A DNA stretch of 64,000 bases. It comes from Flavobacteriales bacterium. Lineage in GTDB: Bacteria; Bacteroidota; Bacteroidia; Flavobacteriales_D; Parvicellaceae. Within the stretch, counting starts at the first letter, position 1, and the number at the start of each line of letters is the position of its first letter. Positions 18,821-27,357 of this stretch are shown here, one piece after another. Made by a program: the position numbers and the translations under genes. The stretch is from the NCBI GenBank assembly GCA_025210295.1, contig JAOASC010000017.1:1-64000 (forward strand). Direction: 5' to 3'. The notes under the pieces were generated by a model that was not told where the DNA came from, made no database searches, and saw only the letters and a program-made list of their open reading frames with translations.

Positions 18821-19549
18821 ATGTACGCATTATATTTAAAAGAATTAAGATCGTTTCTTAATTCATTAATAGGATACCTCACTATTTTAATTTTTATTGT
18901 CTCCGTTGGTATATGGATGTGGATTTTTCCTGGAGGAGGAAATGTTTTAGACATGGGAGAAGCTTCACTAAGAGTATTGTTTTCTAATGCTCCTATTGTT
19001 TTCTTATTCCTTATCCCTGCTATTACTATGCGTTCTTTAGCTGAAGAAAACAGAACGGGAACGATTGAACTCCTGTTAACCAAACCTATTTCTGACTTAT
19101 CGATTATTCTAGCCAAATATTTTGCAAGTGTTACCTTGGTCTTCCTTGCTTTACTTCCAACTCTTATTTACTATTATTCTGTAGTTGAATTGGGAGAACC
19201 AAGAGGAAATATTGATCACGCAGGAACATTGGGCGCTTATTTTGGGCTCTTTTTATTGGGAGCCGTTTTTGTTTCTATTGGCATTTTTGCTTCATCATTA
19301 ACTCAAAATCAAGTGGTTTCATTCCTTATAGCTATGTTGTTATGCTTTATTTTTTATATCGGATTCCAATTTATGGCTGTAACATTAGAAGCTCCTTTTG
19401 ACCTCTTTTTTATTAATTTAAGTATTCAAGAACATTATCTGGGTATGCAACGTGGTGTGATTGATAGTCGAGACTTAATCTACTATATCAGTGTTATTGC
19501 ACTTTTTATTGTATTAACCCGTACTGTAATGCAAAGTAGAAAGTGGTAG
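18821..19549 (+). CDS. gldF: Gliding motility ABC transporter permease GldF
   Basis: A 242-residue, six-helix ABC-2-type permease. It is believed to work with GldG and the ATPase GldA in the transporter linked to gliding in Flavobacterium. Visible are an N-terminal cytoplasmic start MYALYLKELRSFLNSLIGYL, the loop RSLAEENRTGTIELLLTKPIS typical of ABC-2 permeases, and six hydrophobic segments. gldG follows after an unusual 323-bp gap that holds a pseudogene. The family assignment is strong because of the gldG neighbour. Confidence 0.93.
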   Translation: MYALYLKELRSFLNSLIGYLTILIFIVSVGIWMWIFPGGGNVLDMGEASLRVLFSNAPIVFLFLIPAITMRSLAEENRTGTIELLLTKPISDLSIILAKYFASVTLVFLALLPTLIYYYSVVELGEPRGNIDHAGTLGAYFGLFLLGAVFVSIGIFASSLTQNQVVSFLIAMLLCFIFYIGFQFMAVTLEAPFDLFFINLSIQEHYLGMQRGVIDSRDLIYYISVIALFIVLTRTVMQSRKW

Positions 19550-19567
19550 TGATAAGTTAATGATGTA

Positions 19568-19829
19568 ATGAAGAATAAAGTTGAATTGATAGAGAACATT
19601 AAGTGCAGAACTAAAAAGTTTACTGTTGATATCATAGCTTTCCGTGCTTCTTGAAAGTCTTGTAAAGCTCGATCAAAAAATGATTTTTTTAGTAAAATAT
19701 GTATGGCTATAAATGATTGAAGCAACCAACTTATCTGATAATATAAAACAACTGAATACTCTTAAAAACGAAGCGATAGAACTAAATAAAATAATGTCCA
19801 AAGCAAAATCATCTACTTATGCCTACTAA
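19568..19829 (+). pseudogene. Decayed four-helix-bundle (23S rRNA intervening-sequence type) protein gene
   Basis: The gap between gldF and gldG holds remnants of one protein broken by at least one in-frame stop and frame changes. The first piece reads MKNKVELIENIKCRTKKFTVDIIA then a stop. The next piece, in another frame, includes CKARSKNDFFSKICMAIND, matching the family pattern QSKADFINKMNIALKE. The last piece, from the internal ATG near 19711, reads EATNLSDNIKQL and ends at 19829, like the family C-terminus. The middle of the family sequence is missing. The assignment rests on pattern memory of the four-helix-bundle/IVP family. Confidence 0.65.
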
Positions 19830-19872
19830 CGGCTCTCAATTGCTAAAGCATTACTGAATAAAAACATTCAAA

Positions 19873-21609
19873 ATGACCAAAAGAAAATCTCCTATAACAC
19901 GACATTTAATTGAAATAATAGCGGTTTTAGCCATTATTATTTTAGTGAATTTCATTAGTAAAAATAAATATGCTCGTCTGGATTTAACAGAAGATAAAAT
20001 TCATACATTATCTGATCGAACCGTTACTTTTTTTGAAGAAGAATTGGACGGTGTTGTCAATATTGAAATCTATTTAGATGGAGAGTTCCCTGCTCATGTC
20101 CAAAAACTTCAAAACGCAGTTAAGGAAAAACTAGAGGAATTTAAAGCTTATTCTAAACATAAAATCAAATATAAATTCATTAACCCTAATAAAGATAAGG
20201 CTTTGGCTGATGATCTAAAACGAACAATATATGAAGATGGTATTTACCCTATGTATTTAGTCGATCGCTCTGAAGGGTCTGAAGAAAAAATAGAATTCTG
20301 GCCTGGAGCAATTATCCGCTATAAAGACCAACAAACTGCTGTCAACTTTTTACAAATTGGAAATTACTTGGTTTCTGCTCCTCAAGTCAATGCTGGAATT
20401 AACCAATTGGAGTACTCTTTTATTAAAAGTTTTTGGGATTTAACTAAGAAAAAAAGACACACCATATCTTTCCTCAGAGGTCATGGAGAATTGGATAATG
20501 CTGATGCTAGAATGATTAGAGATCAACTCCTTGAATTTTATAATGTTGATACTGTTCAAATCAGAAAATATCTTCCAAAAGATTCTGTAATTAAAGAAGA
20601 CATCCATGCTTTAGATCAATCTGATGCCTTGATTATTGCTAAACCTCAACAGCCTTTTAACGAGAAAGAAAAATATCTAATTGATCAATTTATTATGCAA
20701 GGAAAAAAGGTCTTTTGGTTGATTGATATGGTTCAAGTTCCTGAAGATAGTTTAGCGATTGATAAATTTATCTACAGCTCTCCAATCGACTTAAATATCG
20801 ATGATATGTTGTTTAAATATGGGGTTCGAGTGAATAAAGATTTAATTACGGATGCTAATTGTGGAGCTACCTGGAGAAGAGATAATTACAAACCGCTTTA
20901 CAATTGGTTTTTATACCCTCGAGTAGGTTCTAATCACATTACTATGCAAAACGTGGCTCCTGTTATACTTAAATATGTCAATTCGATAGAAGCTGTTGGA
21001 ACCCCGAACATCAATAAAACAGTAATTTTAGAAACCTCTAAAGATTATAAAAAAATGCCTTCTAGATTTAGAGTCAGTTACGACTTTTTAGATGGCTACA
21101 ACCCTACTTTAAGTCAACAAGTTAAAGATGTGGCACAATTACCTTTAGGATATATTTTAGAGGGTGAATTTGACTCTCACTACAAAGGGCGAATAACGAA
21201 TACTTTTATTGAGAACAAGTCTTCTAAATTTAAAGATAAAAGTAAACCTAATAAGATGGTGGTCATTGGTGATGGTGATGTTATTCGAAACGAATTGGGG
21301 CAAACACAAAAAGGAAATCTAGTGCCTTACCGTTTAGAATTTGATCCTATGGTACGTGACAATGCAGGAAACCTTGTTCCTTACCACGGTAACGGAATTT
21401 TCTTCTTAAACTTAGTAGATTATATGATGGGGAACGATTATTTAATTCCGCTCCGTTCACGTATGAAAACGCAACGTTTATTGAATCGTAAGGCCATTTC
21501 CTTAGAAAGAACCAAATGGCAGGTTATAAATCTTGTGATTCCTATATTTATTGTTGTAATTTTGGGACTTATTCAATTAATGATAAGAAAAAGAAAATAT
21601 ACTGCGTAA
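19873..21609 (+). CDS. gldG: Gliding motility protein GldG
   Basis: A 578-residue protein with one N-terminal membrane helix (about 12-28), a large extracytoplasmic ABC-2-associated domain, and a C-terminal membrane helix (about 548-570) before the basic end RKRKYTA. The segments KYARLDLTEDKIHTLSDRT and HTISFLRGHGELDN match GldG proteins I know. It is thought to form a complex with GldF and GldA. The next gene encodes a DUF4340 protein, a common neighbour. Confidence 0.93.
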   Translation: MTKRKSPITRHLIEIIAVLAIIILVNFISKNKYARLDLTEDKIHTLSDRTVTFFEEELDGVVNIEIYLDGEFPAHVQKLQNAVKEKLEEFKAYSKHKIKYKFINPNKDKALADDLKRTIYEDGIYPMYLVDRSEGSEEKIEFWPGAIIRYKDQQTAVNFLQIGNYLVSAPQVNAGINQLEYSFIKSFWDLTKKKRHTISFLRGHGELDNADARMIRDQLLEFYNVDTVQIRKYLPKDSVIKEDIHALDQSDALIIAKPQQPFNEKEKYLIDQFIMQGKKVFWLIDMVQVPEDSLAIDKFIYSSPIDLNIDDMLFKYGVRVNKDLITDANCGATWRRDNYKPLYNWFLYPRVGSNHITMQNVAPVILKYVNSIEAVGTPNINKTVILETSKDYKKMPSRFRVSYDFLDGYNPTLSQQVKDVAQLPLGYILEGEFDSHYKGRITNTFIENKSSKFKDKSKPNKMVVIGDGDVIRNELGQTQKGNLVPYRLEFDPMVRDNAGNLVPYHGNGIFFLNLVDYMMGNDYLIPLRSRMKTQRLLNRKAISLERTKWQVINLVIPIFIVVILGLIQLMIRKRKYTA

Positions 21610-21720
21610 CTCGTGACAGCAATACTGTCAACTTGGAAGCATCCACGACTTGACTGTTTATTTTTGTTTGCAACTAACTTATGCAACAACTAAACTATAC
21701 CGTATTTAAAATAGCTAAAA

Positions 21721-22755
21721 ATGAATCAAAACACTAAAACCATCCTACTTGTCGCCTTGGTTATCATATTAGGCGGGGTTGCTTTTTTCTCGACAAAAGA
21801 AACTACTGAATCGGTTGATGGACCGTTAAGGAACTTTGCTATAGCTGATACCTCAGCGATCTCTAAATTTAAAATTTCTGATACTGAAGGAAACGAAATC
21901 ACTATTACCCGAGAAAACAAAACCAAAACATGGATGGTTGAGGGCTCTAGTTTTAAAGCTAAACCTGAAAATGCTAATTTGATTCTAGATGCTTTAAAAA
22001 GAATTGTTATCCGACAAGATTTAGATGAAGCTGAAGTTAATACTACATTAAACTTTTTGGCTGTTAGACATAAAAAGGTAGAATTTTTCATCAATAATGA
22101 AACGACACCTGTTAAATCATGGTACATCGGCAACAGTACTGCCGATCATCAAGGCACCTACATGCTTTTACAAGAAAGAGCTCAAAAATCATCTGTGCCT
22201 TTTATTGTCTACAAACCTGGTATGAGGGGGAATTTAGAACCTCGTTTTTTTACTAGTTTTGTTGACTGGCGTTTTTCTGGAATTTATAACTACAGTGTGG
22301 GAGCTATTAAAGAAATCATTTTTTCAAACATTGACGAACCCAATGAATCTTTTGGTATACAAGTTCTTAAAGATAGTAAAGTGCAACTCTTAGATGGTAA
22401 TCAGCAAATTATTCCTGCTTTTGATACTGCTCAGGTTTCACATTATGTGACGCATTTTAAAAAATTACACTTTAGCCACGTTGTCGAAGATTTAACGGAA
22501 GCTCAAATTGATTCTGTGTTGAATACAAAACCTAATGTTACCATAGCCGTTACCGACAAAGATAACGCCACCCAAAAAGTTAACATTTGGAAAATTTTTG
22601 ATACGATAGAAACAGCAGAGGGACCTCAAAAGAAACTTAATATTGGTTATGCTTTCTTAGCTGTTGACGGTAGTAAAGAACTTGTTAGGGTACAATACTA
22701 CCAATGGGATAATGTTTTAAAACCTAAATCTTATTTTATACCGAAAGCAAAATAA
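21721..22755 (+). CDS. DUF4340-like envelope protein downstream of gldG
   Basis: A 344-residue protein with an N-terminal membrane anchor ([17 protein letters not shown]). The extracytoplasmic domain shows beta repeats such as [27 protein letters not shown], as in DUF4340 proteins often found beside ABC-2/GldG-type genes. The last 60 residues include [19 protein letters not shown] short hairpin (TGACAG/CTGTCA, near 21614-21629) lies in the 111-bp gap before it. Molecular function is unknown. Confidence 0.75.
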   Translation: MNQNTKTILLVALVIILGGVAFFSTKETTESVDGPLRNFAIADTSAISKFKISDTEGNEITITRENKTKTWMVEGSSFKAKPENANLILDALKRIVIRQDLDEAEVNTTLNFLAVRHKKVEFFINNETTPVKSWYIGNSTADHQGTYMLLQERAQKSSVPFIVYKPGMRGNLEPRFFTSFVDWRFSGIYNYSVGAIKEIIFSNIDEPNESFGIQVLKDSKVQLLDGNQQIIPAFDTAQVSHYVTHFKKLHFSHVVEDLTEAQIDSVLNTKPNVTIAVTDKDNATQKVNIWKIFDTIETAEGPQKKLNIGYAFLAVDGSKELVRVQYYQWDNVLKPKSYFIPKAK

Positions 22756-22763
22756 AACGATCA

Positions 22764-23687
22764 ATGCAATTACTACAAAACCTTTGCAACATTCATGCTC
22801 CAGCTGGAAATGAAGTTGCTTTAAAAAACTTTATTTTACAATACATAGCAGAACATCAATCTACTTGGAAAACGCAACCTGAAATCTTTCATGGTGATGG
22901 TTTTCAAGATTGTATTGTCTTAAAATTTGGTACTCCTAGAACCGCTATATATGCACACATGGATTCTATTGGTTTTACAGTTAAATATGGAAAGGAACTG
23001 GTAAAAATCGGTGGTCCTGTTTTGGAAGAGGGTACTGTTCTTATTGGTGAAGATCGCCATGGTAAGATTGAAGCAGAATTGGTTGTTATAGAGGATGAAA
23101 ATGGTAAAAAACATCCTGAATATGTTTTTGATCGAGAAATTGAGCGTGGAACCGAATTGGTTTATAAGCCGAATTGGAGAGAAGATGATGATTTTGTTCA
23201 ATGTTGCTATATGGACAACCGTTTAGGGGTATGGAATGCTTTACAAGTTGCTCAAACACTTGAACATGGTGTGATTGCTTTCTCATGCTGGGAAGAACAT
23301 GGAGGAGGAAGTGTTGGTTATTTGGCTAAATTCATTTATGAGCAATGGGGAGTTACCCAAAATTTAATTTCTGACATTACTTGGGTTACTGATGGAGTAA
23401 AACATGGAGAGGGTGTTGCCATTTCAATGCGTGACTCTGGGATTCCAAGAAGAAGTTATTTGAATAAAATTATCGCTCTGGCTGAAGAAAGCGGTATTCC
23501 TTTCCAATTAGAAGTGGAAGGTGCTGGTGGTTCTGATGGTAATCAACTACAGCATTCTCCTTTTCCTATGGACTGGTTGTTTATTGGAGCTCCAGAAGAC
23601 CATGTTCATTCAGCTAACGAAAAAGTCCATAAAAAAGACATTGAGGCTATGGTTCAACTCTATCAATATTTGATGCAAAAATTATAA
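22764..23687 (+). CDS. M42-like zinc aminopeptidase/glutamyl-peptidase family protein
   Basis: A 307-residue metallopeptidase-fold enzyme. Metal-binding candidates are visible in [43 protein letters not shown] and the C-terminal [10 protein letters not shown]. These match the order of ligands in M42/M20-clan cocatalytic zinc peptidases. An apical domain (about 75-135) with [12 protein letters not shown] fits M42. It is shorter than the usual ~340-360. It is separated by 8 bp from the DUF4340 gene and so probably shares its transcript. The substrate is unknown. Confidence 0.8.
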   Translation: MQLLQNLCNIHAPAGNEVALKNFILQYIAEHQSTWKTQPEIFHGDGFQDCIVLKFGTPRTAIYAHMDSIGFTVKYGKELVKIGGPVLEEGTVLIGEDRHGKIEAELVVIEDENGKKHPEYVFDREIERGTELVYKPNWREDDDFVQCCYMDNRLGVWNALQVAQTLEHGVIAFSCWEEHGGGSVGYLAKFIYEQWGVTQNLISDITWVTDGVKHGEGVAISMRDSGIPRRSYLNKIIALAEESGIPFQLEVEGAGGSDGNQLQHSPFPMDWLFIGAPEDHVHSANEKVHKKDIEAMVQLYQYLMQKL

Positions 23688-23732
23688 TTTAACTTTTTTT
23701 CCTAAAAATGTCTCTAATGTAATTTTTTTTAT

Positions 23733-23740
23733 TAAATTTG
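23733..23740 (+). promoter_or_regulatory. Candidate tRNA-Asp promoter -7 box
   Basis: TAAATTTG, an exact TAnnTTTG match, ends 12 bp before the first base of tRNA-Asp, a proper distance for transcription start. Confidence 0.6.
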
Positions 23741-23752
23741 CATCCACATTTA

Positions 23753-23826
23753 GGTCTGGTAGTTCAGTTGGTTAGAATACCTGCCTGTCACGCAGGGGGT
23801 CGCGGGTTCGAGTCCCGTCCAGACCG
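23753..23826 (+). tRNA. tRNA-Asp (anticodon GTC)
   Basis: A full cloverleaf can be drawn. The 7-bp acceptor pairs GGTCTGG with CCAGACC, followed by the discriminator G. The anticodon arm is CCTGC-CTGTCAC-GCAGG, giving anticodon GTC. The T arm is GCGGG-TTCGAGT-CCCGT with the usual TTCGA loop. CCA is not encoded. It sits about 350-450 bp left of the prophage, but no copy of its 3' end occurs at the far side, so it is not obviously an attachment site. Confidence 0.97.
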
Positions 23827-23831
23827 CATAA

Positions 23832-23869
23832 CGAAAGCACTAGTAAATACTAGTGCTTTCGGCGTTTTT
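23832..23869 (+). terminator. Rho-independent terminator of tRNA-Asp
   Basis: A perfect 14-bp stem, CGAAAGCACTAGTA pairing with TACTAGTGCTTTCG, is followed by a T run. It begins 5 bp after the tRNA. Confidence 0.92.
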
Positions 23870-24144
23870 AAAAAATCGTATTAATAAGGGGGATATAACG
23901 AATAATACATAAAAAGGCAAAAGGCGAAAAAGCCAAAACCCCACGTATATAAAAGGTTTTAGCCATTTTACCTCAAACATCCAACTTTTTTCGAATTGTC
24001 CCAAAATAGGGAAATAATGTCTAAATACTGTCTGACTGTATAAATAGTGTTTAAAAACCATTTAAAGGCTATTTTACGAAATGCCTACAACCTTTAATAT
24101 ATAAAGGGGTATAAGCAAAACAACAGAATATTTATACACCAACT

Positions 24145-24172
24145 AAGCGCCTTGTTTTTAGGCGCTTTTTTT
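24145..24172 (+). terminator. Rho-independent terminator left of the prophage
   Basis: AAGCGCC pairs with GGCGCTT across a 9-base loop and is followed by a T7 run. There is no gene immediately upstream on the plus strand, so it may end an unseen small RNA or be a relic of host sequence interrupted by the prophage. Confidence 0.75.
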
Positions 24173-24200
24173 ATGTCTTAAATTATTGACTTTTTGTTTT

Positions 24201-24233
24201 GGTTGTTCAGTTGGTTGTTCAGTTGGTTGTTCA
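24201..24233 (+). repeat. 12-bp tandem repeat at the left prophage end
   Basis: GTTGGTTGTTCA occurs twice at 24210-24221 and 24222-24233, preceded by a 9-base partial copy (GGTTGTTCA, 24201-24209). It lies outside the repressor gene, where a Mu-like phage carries its transposase-binding left end. Confidence 0.85.
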
Positions 24234-24298
24234 AAAAATGTAAAAAATACATAGTTGAAAATATATTTACTACTCAAAAAACGTATTAAAAATACCAT
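24231..24298 (+). repeat. Pair of related AT-rich sites, candidate left-end MuA-binding sites
   Basis: TCAAAAAATGTA-AAAAATAC at 24231 and TCAAAAAACGTATTAAAAATAC at 24274 are two similar sites about 43 bp apart. The right end carries a related motif in opposite orientation (58413-58452). The resemblance is partial, so binding by the transposase is a hypothesis. Confidence 0.4.
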
Positions 24299-24401
24299 TT
24301 TTTAAATTTAAAACAGGGGTTATTCCCATATAACAAAACCATAAACCTAATAAAACATGGGGATTTAGGAGTTTCAACTCCTTTTCATGTGTGTATAGGT
24401 G

Positions 24402-25103
24402 TTACATTGAGTTTATTCTTATAGAAGCTTTTACTAATGCTAAAGCCCTTACATCATCAATATGTACATCCTGAGGTTGATGGTGTGAATTTTGAGATAC
24501 TAATTTTATATATTCCTTTCCTTCATCTGATTTTTGAACGTATTTAACAGTAACATATTCTTCACCTCCCATATCAACTGAAATTAAATACATTTCTCCC
24601 CAAAAAATATAATTTCTTTTATCATGTACCTTTTGATAAGCGACTATATCACCACTTTTCAATAATGGATACATACTGTCTCCAGTTACAAATAAAGCGC
24701 CATCACACCTTGGAACATGAGGAATGCTAATATACTCTTCTGTTTCTATTTGACTATGATTATCAAACAAAGGGATTAATCCTGCTGTTGCTTCTATATT
24801 ATATAAGGGTATTCTTTGTTGACTAATATTGCTGTCCGTTTTCAAGTTAAAAGCACTTACAGGCTGTGCTGAATCTTCTTTAACCATTTCACCTTCCCCT
24901 GTGATTAGCCATTGTAAATTTATTTCGGGGTAGTTTGTTATTATCTCTTTAATTGCATTAGAGTTTAGAGGTGTTTCTTTTGCTTTACCCCTAAAATTAG
25001 CAGAAGTCATGCCTATAGTCCTAAAAAAACTTTCTTTACTAACTTCTTTATTATCAATTATTTGTATTACTCTGTCTTTAATAGTAGTAAAATTATTTAC
25101 CAT
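24402..25103 (-). CDS. Phage repressor, LexA/CI type with S24 self-cleavage domain
   Basis: A 233-residue lysogeny repressor. An N-terminal helical DNA-binding region (about 5-70) is followed by a peptidase-S24 domain. The nucleophile is Ser143 in GDSMYP, the general base Lys187 in TVKYVQ, and the likely scissile Ala107-Gly108 lies in EATAGLIP. Spacings fit LexA/CI proteins, so RecA-stimulated inactivation during DNA damage is likely. Classical Mu repressor lacks this domain. It is divergent from the early operon and probably binds the inverted repeat at 25136-25159. Confidence 0.9.
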   Translation of the reverse strand: MVNNFTTIKDRVIQIIDNKEVSKESFFRTIGMTSANFRGKAKETPLNSNAIKEIITNYPEINLQWLITGEGEMVKEDSAQPVSAFNLKTDSNISQQRIPLYNIEATAGLIPLFDNHSQIETEEYISIPHVPRCDGALFVTGDSMYPLLKSGDIVAYQKVHDKRNYIFWGEMYLISVDMGGEEYVTVKYVQKSDEGKEYIKLVSQNSHHQPQDVHIDDVRALALVKASIRINSM

Positions 25104-25135
25104 TTTATTTGGAATTTAGAAAATATATTTACGAT

Positions 25136-25159
25136 ATTTGTAGTGTGCAATTTACAAAT
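25136..25159. promoter_or_regulatory. Candidate early operator between repressor and Ner-like gene
   Basis: ATTTGTA and TACAAAT form a 7-bp inverted repeat with a 10-bp spacer in the 64-bp divergent gap, overlapping the AT-rich promoter region. Position and symmetry fit an operator for the repressor or the Ner-like protein. Confidence 0.5.
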
Positions 25160-25167
25160 GTAAAGAT

Positions 25168-25356
25168 ATGAAAATAATTAGGAACGAAATAAAAGTCCCG
25201 TCAGGGTATTTATTAGAACTAGTAGAAGAGTTTAAAACATCTCGACAAACAGTTTACAACGCATTAAGAGACATTACTAAATCGCCCTTAGCTAAAGACA
25301 TCAGAAAAAAAGCTAAAGAAATGTTACAAAAAGACATTAACGATATAGAGATATAA
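25168..25356 (+). CDS. Small Ner/Cro-like DNA-binding protein
   Basis: A 62-residue basic protein with a helix-turn-helix pattern (LLELVEEFKTSRQTVYNALRDIT). It is the first gene of the rightward early operon, opposite the repressor, the position of ner in Mu. It probably tempers early transcription. The stop lies 3 bp before the transposase start. Confidence 0.7.
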   Translation: MKIIRNEIKVPSGYLLELVEEFKTSRQTVYNALRDITKSPLAKDIRKKAKEMLQKDINDIEI

Positions 25357-25359
25357 AAG

Positions 25360-27354
25360 ATGTTTGAATATTACAATAACATATTATGTGTCCAAGGTGG
25401 ATGGTTATATGACAATAACAACGTTATGTCAATGAATAACTATAGGAATTTAATAAGAAGAAAATGGCTTCAAGTCATTCGCCGTGGAGGCAATGGTCGT
25501 ACAGCTTTAGTTTCTTACGATTCAATACCTGAACGCTTTAAAAAAGTTATTGTTGACAAATTTGGAGACCCAAGAGAAACAACTAAACAAAGTCGAATAA
25601 AAGATAAGTTAGTTACAGATTTAAAAGCAGCTGAGTATTTTAATAACTACACTTTGGACAACGGCTCTGCCCTACCTGAAAAAGCAAAAAAAGAATATTT
25701 AGCAAATGCTTGTGTTTTAAATGCCTTACACAAAGTAATTAACGAAACAAAATCAGTTAGAGGGAAAGTAAAAAATGCCTGGATAGAATCTTCAGATGCT
25801 ATTCAAAAACTACCAAAGCACACTTACCCACATACTTTGCCTAAAAATGTTCAAAGTTTAAAGCGTAAGCACAAAAAGTATATTGCTGAGGGTTACGAAT
25901 CATTAATTCATAAAGGGTTCTGTAACGACAATTCAGAGAAGATAACAGAAGATGCAAAAGTTTGGGTAATATCTCGTTGGGCTGACCGTGTGGCAGTTTG
26001 TGCCAATATGGAACAGCTCCTTTTTGAATACAATCAGTTAGCTATACAAAAAGGTTGGAAAACACTAAAAGAAGAGAAAACACTTTACAATTACCTAAAT
26101 AAAGAAGGAGTAAAACACTTGTGGTATGGTCACAGACATGGCGATGCAGTTAGTAAAGAAAAATTTGTTTATCAGCATTCAACCATATTACCAACAATGC
26201 GCGATTCTTTATGGTATTCAGATGGAACAAAGCTTAACTATTTCTATTTAGACAAAGATGGTAAAGTGGCAACCTGCCAAGTTTATGAAATAATGGATGC
26301 TTATAGTGAGGTATTGCTAGGGTACCACATTAGCAAAAGTGAAGATTATGTTACCCAATATCATGCTTATAAAATGGCTGTTCAAATTTCAGGACACAGA
26401 CCTTATCAATTAGGTTTTGATGGTCAAGGAGGACACAAGAAATTGAAGTCAGGTAATTTCTTAACCAAGCTTTCACGATTAGCAATAAGAACTCAACCAT
26501 ATAATGGTAAATCGAAAACAATTGAAAACGCCTTTTTTAGATTTCAATCTCAGTTTTTAAAACGTGATTGGTTTTTTACTGGACAAAATATAACTGCTAA
26601 AAGACAAGAAAGTAAAATGAACAGAGAGTTCATAAATGCTAACAAAGCTAATCTACCAACTTTTGAAGAGGTTGTCGAAATATATAAAAAGAGAAGACAA
26701 GAATGGAACGAAGCATTACATCCTAAAACAAGAGTTCCGCGATTAGAAATGTATAACCAAAGTACAAACCCTAATACATCAGCAATAAACCTTTGGGATA
26801 TGGTAGATTTATTTTGGGTTGAACGTGAAAAACCTGTTATCTGCACAGCTTACGGAATCAGTTTTACTGAGAAAAAGCAAAAGCATACTTATGTGGTTTA
26901 CCGTGAAGATAGTTTACCTGATGTTGAATGGCTTAGAAATAATGTAGATAAGAAGTTTCATATCAAATATGACCCTGAGGATATGTCTATGGTTTATCTC
27001 TATGAAAACACACCGCTAGGATTAAGGTTTGTAAGTGAAGCGAGAATAAAAGTTGAAATCCACAGAGGCAAGCAAGAACAGGAATCTTGGGAAGCTGAAT
27101 ACTATAAAAAAGTTGAAGAACTGAAAAAACAATCTCGATTAGCTGCTGATGAAAAAATGGATAGCCTACTTGAATCGGAAGGACGTGCAGCTCATCAATA
27201 TGGATTAAATAGTCCATCCCTATTAGGATTAAAAAACAAACGAGAAAAAGTTGCCAATAACATTGGAAAAATCCAAAAAGAAGAAAGCAACTATATCTAT
27301 ATCGAAGAAGAAGACAAAACAGATAATTCATTTAATCATTTTGACAAATATTAA
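25360..27354 (+). CDS. MuA-type DDE transposase
   Basis: A 664-residue transposase that cuts phage ends and joins them to target DNA for integration and replication. The N-terminus (1-70) has a winged-HTH look (NNYRNLIRRKWLQVIRRGGNGRTALVSY cut short here). A second HTH region spans about 160-260. The RNase H-like core carries Asp288 in WYSDGTKL, Asp354 in LGFDGQGG and Glu389 in SKTIENAFFRF, a full DDE triad. A beta-barrel region (about 490-570) and a charged C-terminal tail, which in Mu contacts MuB and ClpX, follow. The length matches MuA (663). Confidence 0.95.
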   Translation: MFEYYNNILCVQGGWLYDNNNVMSMNNYRNLIRRKWLQVIRRGGNGRTALVSYDSIPERFKKVIVDKFGDPRETTKQSRIKDKLVTDLKAAEYFNNYTLDNGSALPEKAKKEYLANACVLNALHKVINETKSVRGKVKNAWIESSDAIQKLPKHTYPHTLPKNVQSLKRKHKKYIAEGYESLIHKGFCNDNSEKITEDAKVWVISRWADRVAVCANMEQLLFEYNQLAIQKGWKTLKEEKTLYNYLNKEGVKHLWYGHRHGDAVSKEKFVYQHSTILPTMRDSLWYSDGTKLNYFYLDKDGKVATCQVYEIMDAYSEVLLGYHISKSEDYVTQYHAYKMAVQISGHRPYQLGFDGQGGHKKLKSGNFLTKLSRLAIRTQPYNGKSKTIENAFFRFQSQFLKRDWFFTGQNITAKRQESKMNREFINANKANLPTFEEVVEIYKKRRQEWNEALHPKTRVPRLEMYNQSTNPNTSAINLWDMVDLFWVEREKPVICTAYGISFTEKKQKHTYVVYREDSLPDVEWLRNNVDKKFHIKYDPEDMSMVYLYENTPLGLRFVSEARIKVEIHRGKQEQESWEAEYYKKVEELKKQSRLAADEKMDSLLESEGRAAHQYGLNSPSLLGLKNKREKVANNIGKIQKEESNYIYIEEEDKTDNSFNHFDKY

Positions 27355-27357
27355 CCT

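Larger units (their letters stand above)
23870..24401. other. Gene-free stretch containing the left prophage junction
   Basis: I see no credible gene in these 530 bases. The left half is AT-rich host-like DNA with a weak hairpin (GCCAAAACC and GGTTTTaGCC near 23931-23962). A terminator hairpin lies at 24145-24172, a 12-bp tandem repeat at 24201-24233 and two related AT-rich repeats at 24231-24298. An inverted repeat (GGAGT/ACTCC inside ACATG/CATGT) lies near 24355-24390, just past the repressor stop. The prophage end must lie in here, most likely between 24172 and 24235. Confidence 0.6.

Noticed and set aside
23753..23826. tRNA-Asp as integration site of the element
   Set aside because: No repeated tRNA 3' end was found on the far side and the element encodes MuA rather than a tyrosine recombinase.
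23840..24061. A 73-residue minus-strand frame beginning in the left flank
   Set aside because: It reads through the tRNA-Asp terminator hairpin, has biased composition and no family resemblance; treated as chance.
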